From AC-32 sp963746155 (lineage in GTDB: Bacteria; Actinomycetota; Thermoleophilia; Gaiellales; Gaiellaceae): a stretch of DNA of 64,000 nucleotides. Where the stretch lies: contig CAVVAB010000010.1 in assembly GCA_963746155.1 (NCBI GenBank), positions 248,001 through 312,000 of the forward strand. The letters run 5' to 3'. The notes beneath the pieces were generated by a model that did no database searches, was not told the DNA's origin, and worked only from the letters and a program-made list of their open reading frames with translations. The position numbers and the translations under genes are program-made. Below are positions 53,200 to 61,349 of this stretch, one piece after another; the stretch's first letter is position 1, and each line of letters begins with the position of its first letter.

Positions 53200-54371
53200 G
53201 TGACTCGCGCGGTGATCCTCTCGGCGGTGCGGACGCCTGTCGGGCGCTACGGCGGCTCGCTCTCGGGCGTGCGGCCGGACGACCTGGCCGGCCAGGTGAT
53301 CGCGGCCGCCGTGGAGCGCTCGGGCGTGAACGCGGGCGAGATCGAGGACGTCTACTTCGGCTGCGCCAACCAGGCGGGCGAGGACAACAGGAACGTCGCT
53401 CGGATGGGCGCCCTGCTCGCGGGGCTGCCGGACTCGGTCGCGGGCGTGACGGTCAACCGGCTCTGCGCGTCCGGGCTCTCGGCCGTCGCCGCCGCCTGCC
53501 ACGCGGTCGCCGCGGGCGACGGCGACCTCTTCGTCGCAGGTGGTGTCGAGTCGATGAGCCGCGCGCCGCTTGTGTTCGGCAAGCCCGACAAGGCCTTCCC
53601 GCGCGGCAACCAGACGATCTGGGACACGACGCTCGGCTGGCGCTTCCCGAACCCGCGCATGGAGGCGATGTTCCCGCTCGAGTCGATGGGTGAGACCGGC
53701 GAGAACGTGGCCGAGCGCTACGGCGTCACGCGCGAGGACCAGGATGCGTTCGCGCTGCAGTCGCAGCAGCGCTGGGCAGAGGCGAACGAGGCCGGCAGAT
53801 TCGCCGATGAGCTGATCCCGGTCGGAGACGCCGAGCGAGACGAGCACCCGCGGCCGGACACGAGCGCGGAGAAGCTGGCGTCGCTGAAGCCCGCCTTCCG
53901 GGAGGGCGGGACCGTCACTGCCGGAAACGCGAGCGGGCTCAACGACGGCGCGGCGGCACTCGTGATCGCCAGCGAGGAGCGGGCCGCAGGCGCTGGGCGC
54001 GAAGCCGCTCGGGACGTTCGTCGGCTCGGCGGTGGCCGGCGTCGACCCGCGCGTGATGGGGATCGGGCCGGTGCCCGGCCGTTCAGAAGCTGCTCGCGAG
54101 AGCAGGCGTCGGCGTGGACGAGATCGACCTGGTCGAGCTGAACGAGGCGTTCGCCTCGCAGAGCCTCGTCGTGATCCGCGAGCTCGGCCTCGACCCGGAG
54201 CGCGTGAACGTGAACGGCGGCGCGATCGCGCTCGGCCACCCACTCGGGATGAGCGGCGCGCGCCTCGTGGTGACGCTGCTGCACGAGCTGCGCCGCCGCG
54301 AAGGGCGCTACGGGCTGGCGACGCTCTGCGTGGGGGTCGGTCAGGGGCAAGCGGCGCTGTTCGAGCGGTGA
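53200..54371 (+). CDS. Thiolase (acetyl-CoA acyltransferase), two +1 frame breaks
   Basis: From GTG 53200 the protein reads TRAVILSAVRTPVGRYGGSL, with the nucleophilic cysteine in VNRLCASGLSAVAAA. After insertions near 53986 (GCC[G]CAG) and 54077 (CCC[G]GCC) it continues QALGAKPLGTFVGSAVAGVD and LVELNEAFASQSLVVIRELG. It ends with NGGAIALGHPLGMSGARLV and CVGVGQGQAALFE, which carry the catalytic His and Cys. The length of about 390 is normal. It degrades or forms beta-ketoacyl-CoA. Its TGA overlaps the next GTG. Confidence 0.92.
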
Positions 54372-55516
54372 GCGCGGTCGAGCGCTACCTCGCGCTCGCC
54401 CTTCGGCTCGGCCGGCACGCGGACGAGCTCGTCGACTCCTACTACGGCCCGGAAGAGCTCTCCCGGCGCATCGAGGCGGAAGACCCGCGCGACCCGGCGG
54501 CGCTGGCGGAGGAGGCGGATGCGCTGCTCGCGGAGCTCGGCGACGACCCGTGGCTGGCGGCGCAGGTGCGGTCGCTCGGCACCAGCGCTCGAAAGTTCGG
54601 AGGCGAGCGCCTTGCCTATGCCGAGGAGGTCGAGCTCGTCTACGGCATCGAGCCGCGCTGGCACGACGAGCAGTCGTTCGCGGACGCGGCCGCGGTCCTC
54701 GAGGAGGCGCTCCCGGGTACCGGCGACCTGCGAGCGCGCTATGCGGGCTGGTTCGAGCAGACCGTGATTCCGCCCGGCCTCCTGGAACAGGCGGTGCGCG
54801 ACGTCGCCGAGGAGCTGCGGCGGCTGACGCGCGAGACCGTGGGCCTGCCCGAGGGTGAGGAGTTCGAGCTCGAGCTCGTGACCGGGAAGCCGTGGACGGG
54901 CTACGCGCACTACCTCGGCGGGCTCCGGACGCAGATCCTGCTGAACACCGACCTGCCACTACCGGCGGCCGATCTCGTGCACCTCACGGCGCACGAGATC
55001 TACGGCGGCCACCACACGCATCGGGTCTGGCAGGAGGTCGACCTCGTGCGCGGCCGCGGCCAGCTCGAGAGGACGCTCGACGTGCTCTGGTCGCCGGAGG
55101 CCGTCCTCTCCGAGGGGATTGCGCAGGCAGGGCCGACGATCGTCGCCGGCGGCGACGGACAGGCGCTCGCCGCGGAGGTGCTCGGCCGGCTCGGCTTCGA
55201 CTACGACGCGGAGACCGGCTCGCGCGTCACCGAGGCGAGGCAGCTCCTGGTGCCGATCGCGGCGAACGTTGCGATGCTGATCCACGGCCGCGGGGCCTCC
55301 CTCGACGAGGCGCGCGAGTACGCGGCGACGTGGTCGCTGCTGCCCGATGAGCGCTTCGACAGGATGGTTCGGTCGCAGCTCGACGCCCGCTCGCCCGGCT
55401 ACCAGCACTGCTACTGGCAAGGGCTCGAGCTCGTCGAAACCCACGTGCGCGGCGACGCGCGGCGCTTGCGCGACCTGATGACGGCGCGGGTGCTTCCGAG
55501 CGACCTCGCCTCATAG
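54368..55516 (+). CDS. DUF885-like putative metallopeptidase
   Basis: This 382-residue protein (GTG 54368) is largely helical. The motif LTAHEIYGGHHTHRVWQE resembles the HExxPGHH zinc motif of DUF885 proteins, with Gly in place of Pro. A distal EGIAQAGPTIV fits the downstream glutamate region. Peptidase activity is inferred only. It is coupled to the thiolase gene by GTGA. Confidence 0.7.
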   Translation: MSAVERYLALALRLGRHADELVDSYYGPEELSRRIEAEDPRDPAALAEEADALLAELGDDPWLAAQVRSLGTSARKFGGERLAYAEEVELVYGIEPRWHDEQSFADAAAVLEEALPGTGDLRARYAGWFEQTVIPPGLLEQAVRDVAEELRRLTRETVGLPEGEEFELELVTGKPWTGYAHYLGGLRTQILLNTDLPLPAADLVHLTAHEIYGGHHTHRVWQEVDLVRGRGQLERTLDVLWSPEAVLSEGIAQAGPTIVAGGDGQALAAEVLGRLGFDYDAETGSRVTEARQLLVPIAANVAMLIHGRGASLDEAREYAATWSLLPDERFDRMVRSQLDARSPGYQHCYWQGLELVETHVRGDARRLRDLMTARVLPSDLAS

Positions 55517-55564
55517 ACGTGTTGGCGGACGTTGTCTCAGTTGTCGAGGCCCGAGACCTCCGCG

Positions 55565-56203
55565 TCAGCGAAGAGCCTCCTCGAACCGCGGGTCGTCGCG
55601 TACGGCGGCGAGGTCATCGTCCGCCCGCGCCTGCTCACGGAATGGCGGGTACAGCTCGACGGACCGTCGGAGGTGGTTGAACGTCTTGTCGTCGGTTTCG
55701 CCCGCGAGCGTTGCGAAGCACGCGTAGTTGTAGTTGAGGCCCGGCTGATCCGGGAAGCGTTCGAGGCCACGGCGGACCGCGTCGAGCGCTTCGGCGTAGC
55801 GCTGCTCGCCGTAGGCAGTCATCGACTCGCTGTGGAGCGGCCAGGCCTCACCCCAGTCGAGCGCCTGGTACGCCTCGCCGGGCCTGGCGCCGACGGCGAG
55901 GACGGTTCCGTCCCCCGTCGCTTTCCGCCGTGACTCCGGGCGGACGGACACGAATGTCCCGGCGGGCGCATCGAACGTCTCGCCGTCGACTTCGAAGGTC
56001 GCCTCTCCGTCGAGCACGACGTACAGCTCCTCCTGGCCCGACCCGGACTCGTCGTGCTCGTTGATGAGCGTGCCGTCCTCGCTGGGCGTGAAGGCGTTGA
56101 CTCCGAATGCGTGGATCCCGAGGTGCTCGCGCACCGGGATGCTTCTGCCACGCCGCTCGATGTCCTCGAGGCGAGTTGCCTGCACCTTCGGGTTGTCGTT
56201 CAT
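55565..56203 (-). CDS. Cupin-domain protein with TPR-like C-terminus
   Basis: This 212-residue protein begins MNDNPKVQATRLEDIERRGR. The cupin core is seen as INEHDESGSGQEELYVVLDG and GTFVSVRPESRRKATGDGT. A tetratricopeptide-like region follows (RRGLERFPDQPGLNYNYACF). The usual second histidine is not clear, so metal binding is uncertain. Function unknown. Confidence 0.78.
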   Translation of the reverse strand: MNDNPKVQATRLEDIERRGRSIPVREHLGIHAFGVNAFTPSEDGTLINEHDESGSGQEELYVVLDGEATFEVDGETFDAPAGTFVSVRPESRRKATGDGTVLAVGARPGEAYQALDWGEAWPLHSESMTAYGEQRYAEALDAVRRGLERFPDQPGLNYNYACFATLAGETDDKTFNHLRRSVELYPPFREQARADDDLAAVRDDPRFEEALR

Positions 56204-56273
56204 GCGATCACCTCCACTTGGCGCGGGTGGTTTCCAATTGCCCGATCGTAGCCGCTGCCAATCGGGTCGCCCG

Positions 56274-57644
56274 TCAACCGATGCGGATCAGCTTCTTGTT
56301 GACGAACTCGTCGGCGCCGTAGCGGCCGAGCTCGCGTCCGAAGCCGGAGCGTTTCGTGCCGCCGAACGGCAGCTCAGCTCCGTCCGCGCCGACGATGTTC
56401 ACGTAGACCATGCCGGCGTCGATCCGGTCCGCAACGCGCTCGGCCTGCTCTGGGTCGTTCGTCATCACGTACGAGCCGAGCCCGAACGGCGTGTCGTTTG
56501 CGAGCGCGACCGCCTCCTCCTCCGACGGCACGCGATAGACCTGCGCGACCGGGCCGAACAGCTCTTCACGGTAGATGTCGTTCTCCGGCATGACGTCCGT
56601 CAGCACCGTCGGCTCGAAGTAGTTGCCGTTGCGTTTGCCGCCGGCGACGACCGTCGCGCCCTGCTCGACCGCGCGCCGGACCTGATCCTCGAGGCGGTCG
56701 GTCGCGAGCTGAGACGACAGCGGCCCGACCTCCGTCTCGCGCTCGTGCGGATCACCCTGCTTCACGGCGGTGAGCGCGTTCGTGAACTTCTCGAGGAACG
56801 GCTCGTAGAGCTCGTCGATCACGATGAACCGTTTCGCGGCGTTGCACGACTGGCCCGCGTTGTCGATCCGCGAGGCGACAGCGTCCTCGACCGTCTTGTC
56901 GAGGTTGTCGGTGCCGAGGACGATGAACGGGTCGGAGCCGCCCATCTCGAGAACGACCTTCTTCAGATGCCGGCCGGCGATCTCTGCGACGGCGGCGCCG
57001 GCGCGCTCGGAGCCGGTGACGGAGACGCCGCGGACGCGCGGATCGGCGATCACCCACTCGATCTGCTCGTTCGTGGCGTAGATGTTCACGTAGGCGCCGT
57101 CGGGGAAGCCGGCGTCGAGGAACATCTGCGCCATCGCCTCGGCCGACTGCGGGCACTGGGGCGCGTGCTTCAACAGGACCGTATTGCCGATGATCAGGTT
57201 CGGCCCCGCGAAGCGTGCGACCTGGTAGTAGGGGAAGTTCCACGGCATGATCCCCAGCAGCACGCCCAGCGAGCTGCGGCGCACGACGGCCGACCCCTCA
57301 CCCGCGAGGAGCTCGATCGGCTCGTCCGCCATCAGGGCTTCCGCATTGTCGGCGTAGAACTCGTAGATCGACGCGCAGAAGTCGACCTCGCCCCGCGCCT
57401 GACCGACCGGCTTGCCCATCTCGGCGACGATGATCTCCGCGAGTTCCTTTCGCCGTTCCGAGTGCAGCTCGCCGACCCGCCGCACAAGGGAGGCGCGATC
57501 GGCGACGGTCGCAGCATTCGACCATTCCCGGTGCGCCCGGTCGGCGCGGGCGACCGCGTCCCGCAGCTCGTCGTCGGTGATCGTCGGGTACTCCTTGACC
57601 GTTTCGCCGGTCGCGGGGTCGACAACTGCGTACATGCTCGTCAC
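56274..57644 (-). CDS. Aldehyde dehydrogenase (succinate-semialdehyde dehydrogenase type)
   Basis: This NAD(P)-dependent dehydrogenase has about 456 residues. I chose the GTG at 57644, with GGAGG six bases upstream, over the ATG at 57635. Conserved motifs are PWNFPYYQVARFAGPNLIIG, VSVTGSERAGAAVAEIAG, the glutamate LEMGGSDPFIVLG and the catalytic cysteine DNAGQSCNAAKRFIV. The sequence resembles short-type succinate-semialdehyde dehydrogenases. A divergent methyltransferase lies 232 bases away. Confidence 0.92.
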   Translation of the reverse strand: MTSMYAVVDPATGETVKEYPTITDDELRDAVARADRAHREWSNAATVADRASLVRRVGELHSERRKELAEIIVAEMGKPVGQARGEVDFCASIYEFYADNAEALMADEPIELLAGEGSAVVRRSSLGVLLGIMPWNFPYYQVARFAGPNLIIGNTVLLKHAPQCPQSAEAMAQMFLDAGFPDGAYVNIYATNEQIEWVIADPRVRGVSVTGSERAGAAVAEIAGRHLKKVVLEMGGSDPFIVLGTDNLDKTVEDAVASRIDNAGQSCNAAKRFIVIDELYEPFLEKFTNALTAVKQGDPHERETEVGPLSSQLATDRLEDQVRRAVEQGATVVAGGKRNGNYFEPTVLTDVMPENDIYREELFGPVAQVYRVPSEEEAVALANDTPFGLGSYVMTNDPEQAERVADRIDAGMVYVNIVGADGAELPFGGTKRSGFGRELGRYGADEFVNKKLIRIG

Positions 57645-57876
57645 TTCGCTCCTCCGTCGGTTGGACTGAGGCGACTCTAATGCGTTCGAGTCGGCACGAT
57701 GATCTCGAGCGACCGCCGGCTTCACGAGCGGCGCCTGATCGAGATCCATTTGCACACTCTGGCGTGGGCCAGCGTGCGGGAATATCCCCCGAGGTCATAC
57801 CGGGGCGAGCATTGCGTCCGCGCCGCCTGTAGGCGGCAGCCTTGCGCTTCATCGGACGCGCCCCAAGGATTCAGCG

Positions 57877-58701
57877 ATGGCCGGGATGAAGTACGACAAC
57901 AAGGCAGCCGTGCAGCTCGAGCAGGCGTACGCGACGACCGACATGATCGTTCAGCGCGAAGAGTTGCGACGGTCGCTTCGAGCATCAGCCGGCGAATCGA
58001 TCTTGGACCTCGGTTCGGGCCCCGGGTTCCTCGCCTGTGAGCTCGCACAGGAGGTCGGTGCAACCGGCCGGATCGTCGCGGTGGACATCAGCCCTGACAT
58101 GAACTCGATCGCCTCAAAGCGGATCGCGGCCGCCGGACTCGGCGACCGAGTGGACATCCTGGAGGGCGACGCGACCGCGCTTGCTTTTGCAGACGCGGTC
58201 TTCGAGGCCGCTGTCTCGACGCAGGTCATCGAGTACCTCGCCGAGCCGGACGCTGCGCTCAATCAACTACTCCGCGTCCTGCGACCCGGCGGACGCCTCG
58301 TGATCATCGACACCGACTGGGACTCGCTCGTCTGGGCAGCCACAGATCGCCGCCGAGCCGCTCGGATCGCGGCCGCATGGAACGAGCACCTGCCACATCC
58401 CTACCTTCCGCGCTCGCTCGCGCCCCGCCTCCGAGCGGCCGGATTCGAGGTCAGCGAAATCCGGATCGTCCCAATACTCAACACGGCGTACGACGCCACG
58501 ACCTTCAGCTACAACATCGCCCCGCTCATCGCCGCATTCGTGCCCGGGCGCGGAGGCGTCTCGGAAGACGAGGCAACCGAATGGCTCAACGACCTCGCAG
58601 AACTTCAGCAGCAAGGGCGGTACTTCTTTAGCGTCAATCGATACCTCTTCGCGGCTTCGCGTCCACAGGGCGGCGACCCGCGCTCAGCCACTGGCCTCTG
58701 A
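57877..58701 (+). CDS. UbiE/ArsM-like SAM-dependent methyltransferase
   Basis: This 274-residue protein begins MAGMKYDNKAAVQLEQAYAT. Motif I is ILDLGSGPGFLACELAQEVG, followed by VAVDISPDMNSIASKRI and LRVLRPGGRLVIIDTDWDSL. It resembles methyltransferases acting on small molecules. It lacks the cysteine set of true ArsM, so arsenic methylation is not supported. Converges on the hydrolase gene. Confidence 0.86.
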   Translation: MAGMKYDNKAAVQLEQAYATTDMIVQREELRRSLRASAGESILDLGSGPGFLACELAQEVGATGRIVAVDISPDMNSIASKRIAAAGLGDRVDILEGDATALAFADAVFEAAVSTQVIEYLAEPDAALNQLLRVLRPGGRLVIIDTDWDSLVWAATDRRRAARIAAAWNEHLPHPYLPRSLAPRLRAAGFEVSEIRIVPILNTAYDATTFSYNIAPLIAAFVPGRGGVSEDEATEWLNDLAELQQQGRYFFSVNRYLFAASRPQGGDPRSATGL

Positions 58702-58742
58702 CGATCAGACTCCCTCGCCTGCCCGAGTATTCAGGAATGTCC

Positions 58743-58804
58743 CTCGACCGTCTGTTGTCGCCTTCTGGTGGTAAGGCGACGGTGAGTAGCAACAGAGGGT
58801 CGAG
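58743..58804. terminator. Nested hairpin between convergent genes
   Basis: GTCGCCTT-N8-AAGGCGAC (58757-58780) is enclosed by TCTGTTG/CAACAGA (58751-58796) and CTCGAC/GTCGAG (58743-58804). It lies between the methyltransferase stop and the hydrolase stop on the other strand, a good place for a bidirectional transcript end. Confidence 0.6.
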
Positions 58805-58805
58805 T

Positions 58806-59579
58806 CTAGATCGCGGTCAGGAAGCGCTCGATCATCGAGTTCACCTGCTCGGGCACCTCAAGTTGATGGAAGTGGCCAGCCCCGACGGTCATCCCATACT
58901 GGACATCGGGCTTCAACGTCTGCAGGCGCGACGGATCGTTGCTGCCGCCAGGCGCCGACTGGAGGACGAGCAGCGGTGAGTTGCACATCATCAGGGCCGA
59001 GACCCCGTCCCATCTCGTAACGCCTTCGATTACTGCACGGGCAACGGGTAAGGGGACCGAGCACATTGTGTCGACGATCTTCTTCCGAAGCTCGTCATCG
59101 GCCGTCGGCCCTACTCTCTGCAAGACCGACGCACGCCGCACATCCTCCGCGGCGGGCCCTTTCAGTTGCTTCGCAAGGTCCGCGTATAGGAGTGCCGTCT
59201 CATCCGTGGGATGGACGGGGCCTGGATCGACGGCGACGAGCGCGCTCGGGATTGAGGGGTGCCGCGCACCGAGTTCAATTGCGATCATCCCGCCGAGGCT
59301 GTGCCCGACGACGACCGGCCGCTCGATGCCAACCTCTGCACAGAACCATGTCATGTCGTCGGCGAGGCTCGGGATGTCGTAGCCGTCGGATGGTGAATCG
59401 CTGCGGCCGCAACCGCGGAGCGCGAGAGTCGTGACCGTATGTGTTGGCCTGAAGTAGTCGAACTGCGGTGCAAAGAACGTGTGGTCGCAACACCAGCCCG
59501 GTACGAAGAGCAGTTCGACGCCGCCGCGTCCGTCCCGCTCGTAATAGAGCCTTAGCCCGTCGCGTTCTGCGTACGGCAC
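58806..59579 (-). CDS. Alpha/beta hydrolase
   Basis: From GTG 59579 the protein has 257 residues and begins with PYAERDGLRLYYERDGRGGV. An ATG at 59693 would add a poorly conserved 38-residue extension. The nucleophile elbow is VVVGHSLGGMIAIELGARHP, the oxyanion region LLFVPGWCCDHTFF, and the catalytic histidine VGAGHFHQLEVPEQ. Substrate unknown. Confidence 0.88.
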   Translation of the reverse strand: MPYAERDGLRLYYERDGRGGVELLFVPGWCCDHTFFAPQFDYFRPTHTVTTLALRGCGRSDSPSDGYDIPSLADDMTWFCAEVGIERPVVVGHSLGGMIAIELGARHPSIPSALVAVDPGPVHPTDETALLYADLAKQLKGPAAEDVRRASVLQRVGPTADDELRKKIVDTMCSVPLPVARAVIEGVTRWDGVSALMMCNSPLLVLQSAPGGSNDPSRLQTLKPDVQYGMTVGAGHFHQLEVPEQVNSMIERFLTAI

Positions 59580-59893
59580 GGCAGGGACGATTCTCTCACA
59601 GCGCCGAGGGGGTTCGCTTAGCTGGAAACGTGCTGTCGCACTTTGCGGGAAGTGCGATAGCCGACCGTCGTGGTCGAGTACCCGACCGCGCATTCAGGCG
59701 ATAGCCGCATGACGTGGTACGCGGCGATCCGTTCGGGTCACCCTTCGCCGGAGCGGTTCCCAGGCAGCGACTAAACGGGAGCGGGGAGCGCCGCCGACCT
59801 GCGGACTATCCGTAGGTCGGAACGCAAACTCTCCCGATGTCGACCGGGGTCAAGGGCCTGAGGATGAGAGCAGCAACCACGGAGGTGATTGAG
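59580..59893. other. Divergent intergenic region, 314 bases
   Basis: This stretch lies between the hydrolase and the membrane-protein gene. It contains the possible longer N-terminus of the hydrolase (to 59693) and an upstream in-frame extension of the membrane protein (from 59837). I see no RNA gene, no clear repeat and no consensus promoter. Confidence 0.6.
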
Positions 59894-60616
59894 ATGACTG
59901 TTGCCCCGACACCGCTTCGGACGCCGTCTACGTCAGCACGTGTCGCGCGCCGTCATGGTGTCCAGGCGAAGCAGTGGGTCTGGCTCGGAGGAGGAGCAGT
60001 CCTCGCGTTTCTCGTGCCGTTCGTGTTCGCGGATGTGATCGGTTTTTCCCGCGACCTCTATTACGCGATCTATTCCGTGTCCGTCTTCGCCTTCTTTGGC
60101 GCTTGGATACGTGCGAGCCGTCTGAACGTGCGCGAGTTCGTCGGCCGCAACTGGAAGTGGTCGGTTGCGCTCGGGCTCGTCTCCGGAGGTGTTCTCGCGG
60201 GAATCGTCCTCAAGGACGCCGGAACCTCTCACCCGCACGGCTTGACGTTCGCGGCCGAGATCGTCTGGCGCGGTGTCGTGTACGGCGCAGCCGACGGCAT
60301 CCTGCTCGGTTCGTTCCCGGTGCTCGCCGTGTTCGCGGCCATCCCCTTCATGCGAGGTAGAGAGCACTGGCGCCGCACACTTGCGACAGGCGCACTTGCG
60401 CTTGTGACGGCCTTCGCGTTCACGGCCGTTTACCACGCGGGCTACTCGGACTTCCGCTCCGGCAAGATCGGCAAGCCGATGCGTGGCACGGCGATCTGGA
60501 GCGTGCCGACCCTGCTCACGCTCAACCCGCTCGGCGCACCGATCGCCCACATTGCGTTGCACATCTCCGCGGTGACACACAGCTACCAGACCGATACGTT
60601 CCTGCCACCGCACTGA
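59894..60616 (+). CDS. Multi-pass membrane protein of unknown function
   Basis: I chose ATG 59894 because GGAGGTGAT, an almost perfect anti-rRNA match, stands five bases before it. The 240-residue product has about six membrane helices (for example VWLGGGAVLAFLVPFVFADV) and a conserved-looking EIVWRGVVYGAADGILLGSF. The latter is faintly like CPBP-type proteins but lacks the glutamate pair. A 12-bp palindrome CTGACCGGTCAG follows the stop directly. Confidence 0.68.
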   Translation: MTVAPTPLRTPSTSARVARRHGVQAKQWVWLGGGAVLAFLVPFVFADVIGFSRDLYYAIYSVSVFAFFGAWIRASRLNVREFVGRNWKWSVALGLVSGGVLAGIVLKDAGTSHPHGLTFAAEIVWRGVVYGAADGILLGSFPVLAVFAAIPFMRGREHWRRTLATGALALVTAFAFTAVYHAGYSDFRSGKIGKPMRGTAIWSVPTLLTLNPLGAPIAHIALHISAVTHSYQTDTFLPPH

Positions 60617-60744
60617 CCGGTCAGGAAAACGAGCGCTCACGGCGACTTGAAGTAGTTAACGCACAGTGCGTCAGAGCCCGTGGGTCATCAGGCAGCCGCG
60701 CTCTGGCCTGGGCCAGCGTGCTGTCGCCCGGGCGCCCGCTTTAG

Positions 60745-60993
60745 CTAGCTCAGCGGCGGGCGGATGTAGATCGTGCCCTCGTGCTTGATGGGCACGAAGG
60801 GCGCGCCGATGCTCATGATCACCTGCTCGGCGTGGCCGAAGAGCTCGTCGGCGAGCTGGTCGCTCTCGCCCTCGACGCGCACCTCGATCCCGATCTCGTC
60901 GACCGCCCGGGCCTGCAGGCCGTTCCGCTGCAGCTCCTCCAGCAGCCGGTCCCGGTCTGGGATCCGCGCAGCCTCTACCTGTACGGCGTTCAC
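60745..60993 (-). CDS. Small conserved-looking hypothetical protein
   Basis: From GTG 60993 the protein has 82 residues and reads NAVQVEAARIPDRDRLLEEL, then RAVDEIGIEVRVEGESDQL. A longer frame to 61077 adds a basic extension without clear support. The pattern suggests a compact alpha/beta domain. No family recognised. Confidence 0.6.
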   Translation of the reverse strand: MNAVQVEAARIPDRDRLLEELQRNGLQARAVDEIGIEVRVEGESDQLADELFGHAEQVIMSIGAPFVPIKHEGTIYIRPPLS

Positions 60994-61153
60994 GAGATCA
61001 GTATCCCTCCGCGCCGGGACGGCGAAAACCGGCCGTCTTGCCAGGTTTCTAGCCGTTGATCCGCTTCTTGGCTCCACCCAGCGTGCAGCGGAGTGATCCT
61101 GAAAGCGATAGCTATGCGCGGGTTAGGCCGTAGGCCGTTTATCGTGCCGATTC

Positions 61154-61317
61154 ATGGCGGTCGCGACCGAGCACGGGCTCTTCGTCAACGGCGAGACCGC
61201 CGAGCCCAGTCGGGCTTCGGGCGCGAGCTCGGGCTCGAGACGCTTGATGCGTACCTCGAGACGAAGAGCGTGATCGTCTCGACGAGCTCGAAGCCGTTCA
61301 ACCCCTTCGGGCTGTAG
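61154..61317 (+). pseudogene. Aldehyde dehydrogenase remnant with large internal deletion
   Basis: ATG 61154 opens MAVATEHGLFVNGETAEP, a typical aldehyde dehydrogenase N-terminus. After a few codons and a frame change the sequence becomes SGFGRELGLETLDAYLETKS followed by VIVSTSSKPFNPFGL and stop, the typical C-terminus. Around 430 central codons, including the catalytic cysteine and glutamate, are missing. The junction lies near 61203 in GCCGAGCCCAGTCGGGC. Confidence 0.8.
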
Positions 61318-61349
61318 CCCGGGCAACGCTGAGCCGCTACCGCTGGCTG

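Noticed and set aside
11985..54077. Programmed +1 frameshifting as the explanation for the breaks
   Set aside because: There is no single slippery motif, no consistent stop codon at the shift, and too many sites in one gene. I keep it only as a remote alternative to sequence error.
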